DNA of 5,407 bases, from assembly GCA_028708005.1 (NCBI GenBank), contig JAQVZV010000053.1, positions 1-5,407 on the forward strand. The letters run 5' to 3'. Shown one piece after another: positions 5,407 through 5,407 of the stretch (positions are counted from its first letter, which is position 1; each line of letters starts with the position of its first letter). This stretch comes from Bacilli bacterium (GTDB taxonomy: Bacteria > Bacillota_I > Bacilli_A > RF39 > UBA660). The translations under genes were made by a program, and so were the position numbers. Under the pieces are notes generated by a model. That model saw only the letters and a list, made by a program, of their open reading frames with translations. It was not told where the DNA came from and did not search any database.

Positions 5407-5407
5407 G

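Noticed and set aside
4899..5407. Insertion of a mobile element into spoIID
   Set aside because: No transposase, integrase, terminal inverted repeat or direct repeat is visible; the right side reads as ordinary genes of another genome.
1..5407. CRISPR array, tRNA, rRNA or riboswitch
   Set aside because: No regularly spaced repeats, cloverleaf or conserved riboswitch core was seen on either strand; gaps between genes are under 100 bases.

Overview
The window is an AT-rich stretch in which every recognisable gene lies on the minus strand, so the biological order runs from the right end to the left. About nine tenths of it (positions 1 to roughly 4900) reads as an endospore-forming low-GC Firmicute, most likely Clostridia or a relative. 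The evidence is the cluster spoIID - spoIIQ-type M23 protein - spoIIID - mbl, an order well known in spore formers, together with a TagO-type glycan lipid-carrier transferase, an AgrA/AgrC-like two-component pair, strong AGGAG-type ribosome binding sites and GTG starts. No finer taxonomic call is justified.

Layout from right to left: 5179-5406, C-terminal end of an unknown protein; 4887-5195, start of a Bacteroidota-style lipoprotein with a PQQ/beta-propeller repeat; about 4899-4912, an abrupt junction; 4339-4902, the C-terminal 187 residues of SpoIID; 3613-4254, SpoIIQ-like M23 protein; 3286-3543, SpoIIID; 2233-3228, Mbl; 1109-2167, TagO-type transferase; 293-1009, LytTR response regulator; 1-306, N-terminal part of an AgrC-like sensor kinase that runs off the left edge. 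Intrinsic terminators follow spoIID, spoIIQ, mbl and tagO, so transcription is largely gene by gene. The exceptions are spoIIID-mbl, with no terminator between them, and the regulator-kinase pair, which overlap.

How the genes fit together: SpoIID (septal peptidoglycan cleavage), SpoIIQ (forespore side of the engulfment channel) and SpoIIID (mother-cell transcription switch) form a sporulation module. Mbl (actin-like wall-elongation scaffold) and TagO (first step of wall teichoic acid or related wall-glycan synthesis) form an envelope module beside it. The Agr-like pair is a separate signalling unit with its own promoter. No agrB or agrD is in the window.

The most important anomaly is the right-hand 500 bases. 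They differ in base composition and gene style, and they cut SpoIID in mid-domain. An assembly chimera joining two organisms is the simplest explanation. I see no convincing undescribed system. The items best worth a second look are the junction, the repeat cluster at the regulator promoter, the kinase after the regulator with no agrBD in view, the degenerate SpoIIQ active site, and stop codons built into terminator stems.
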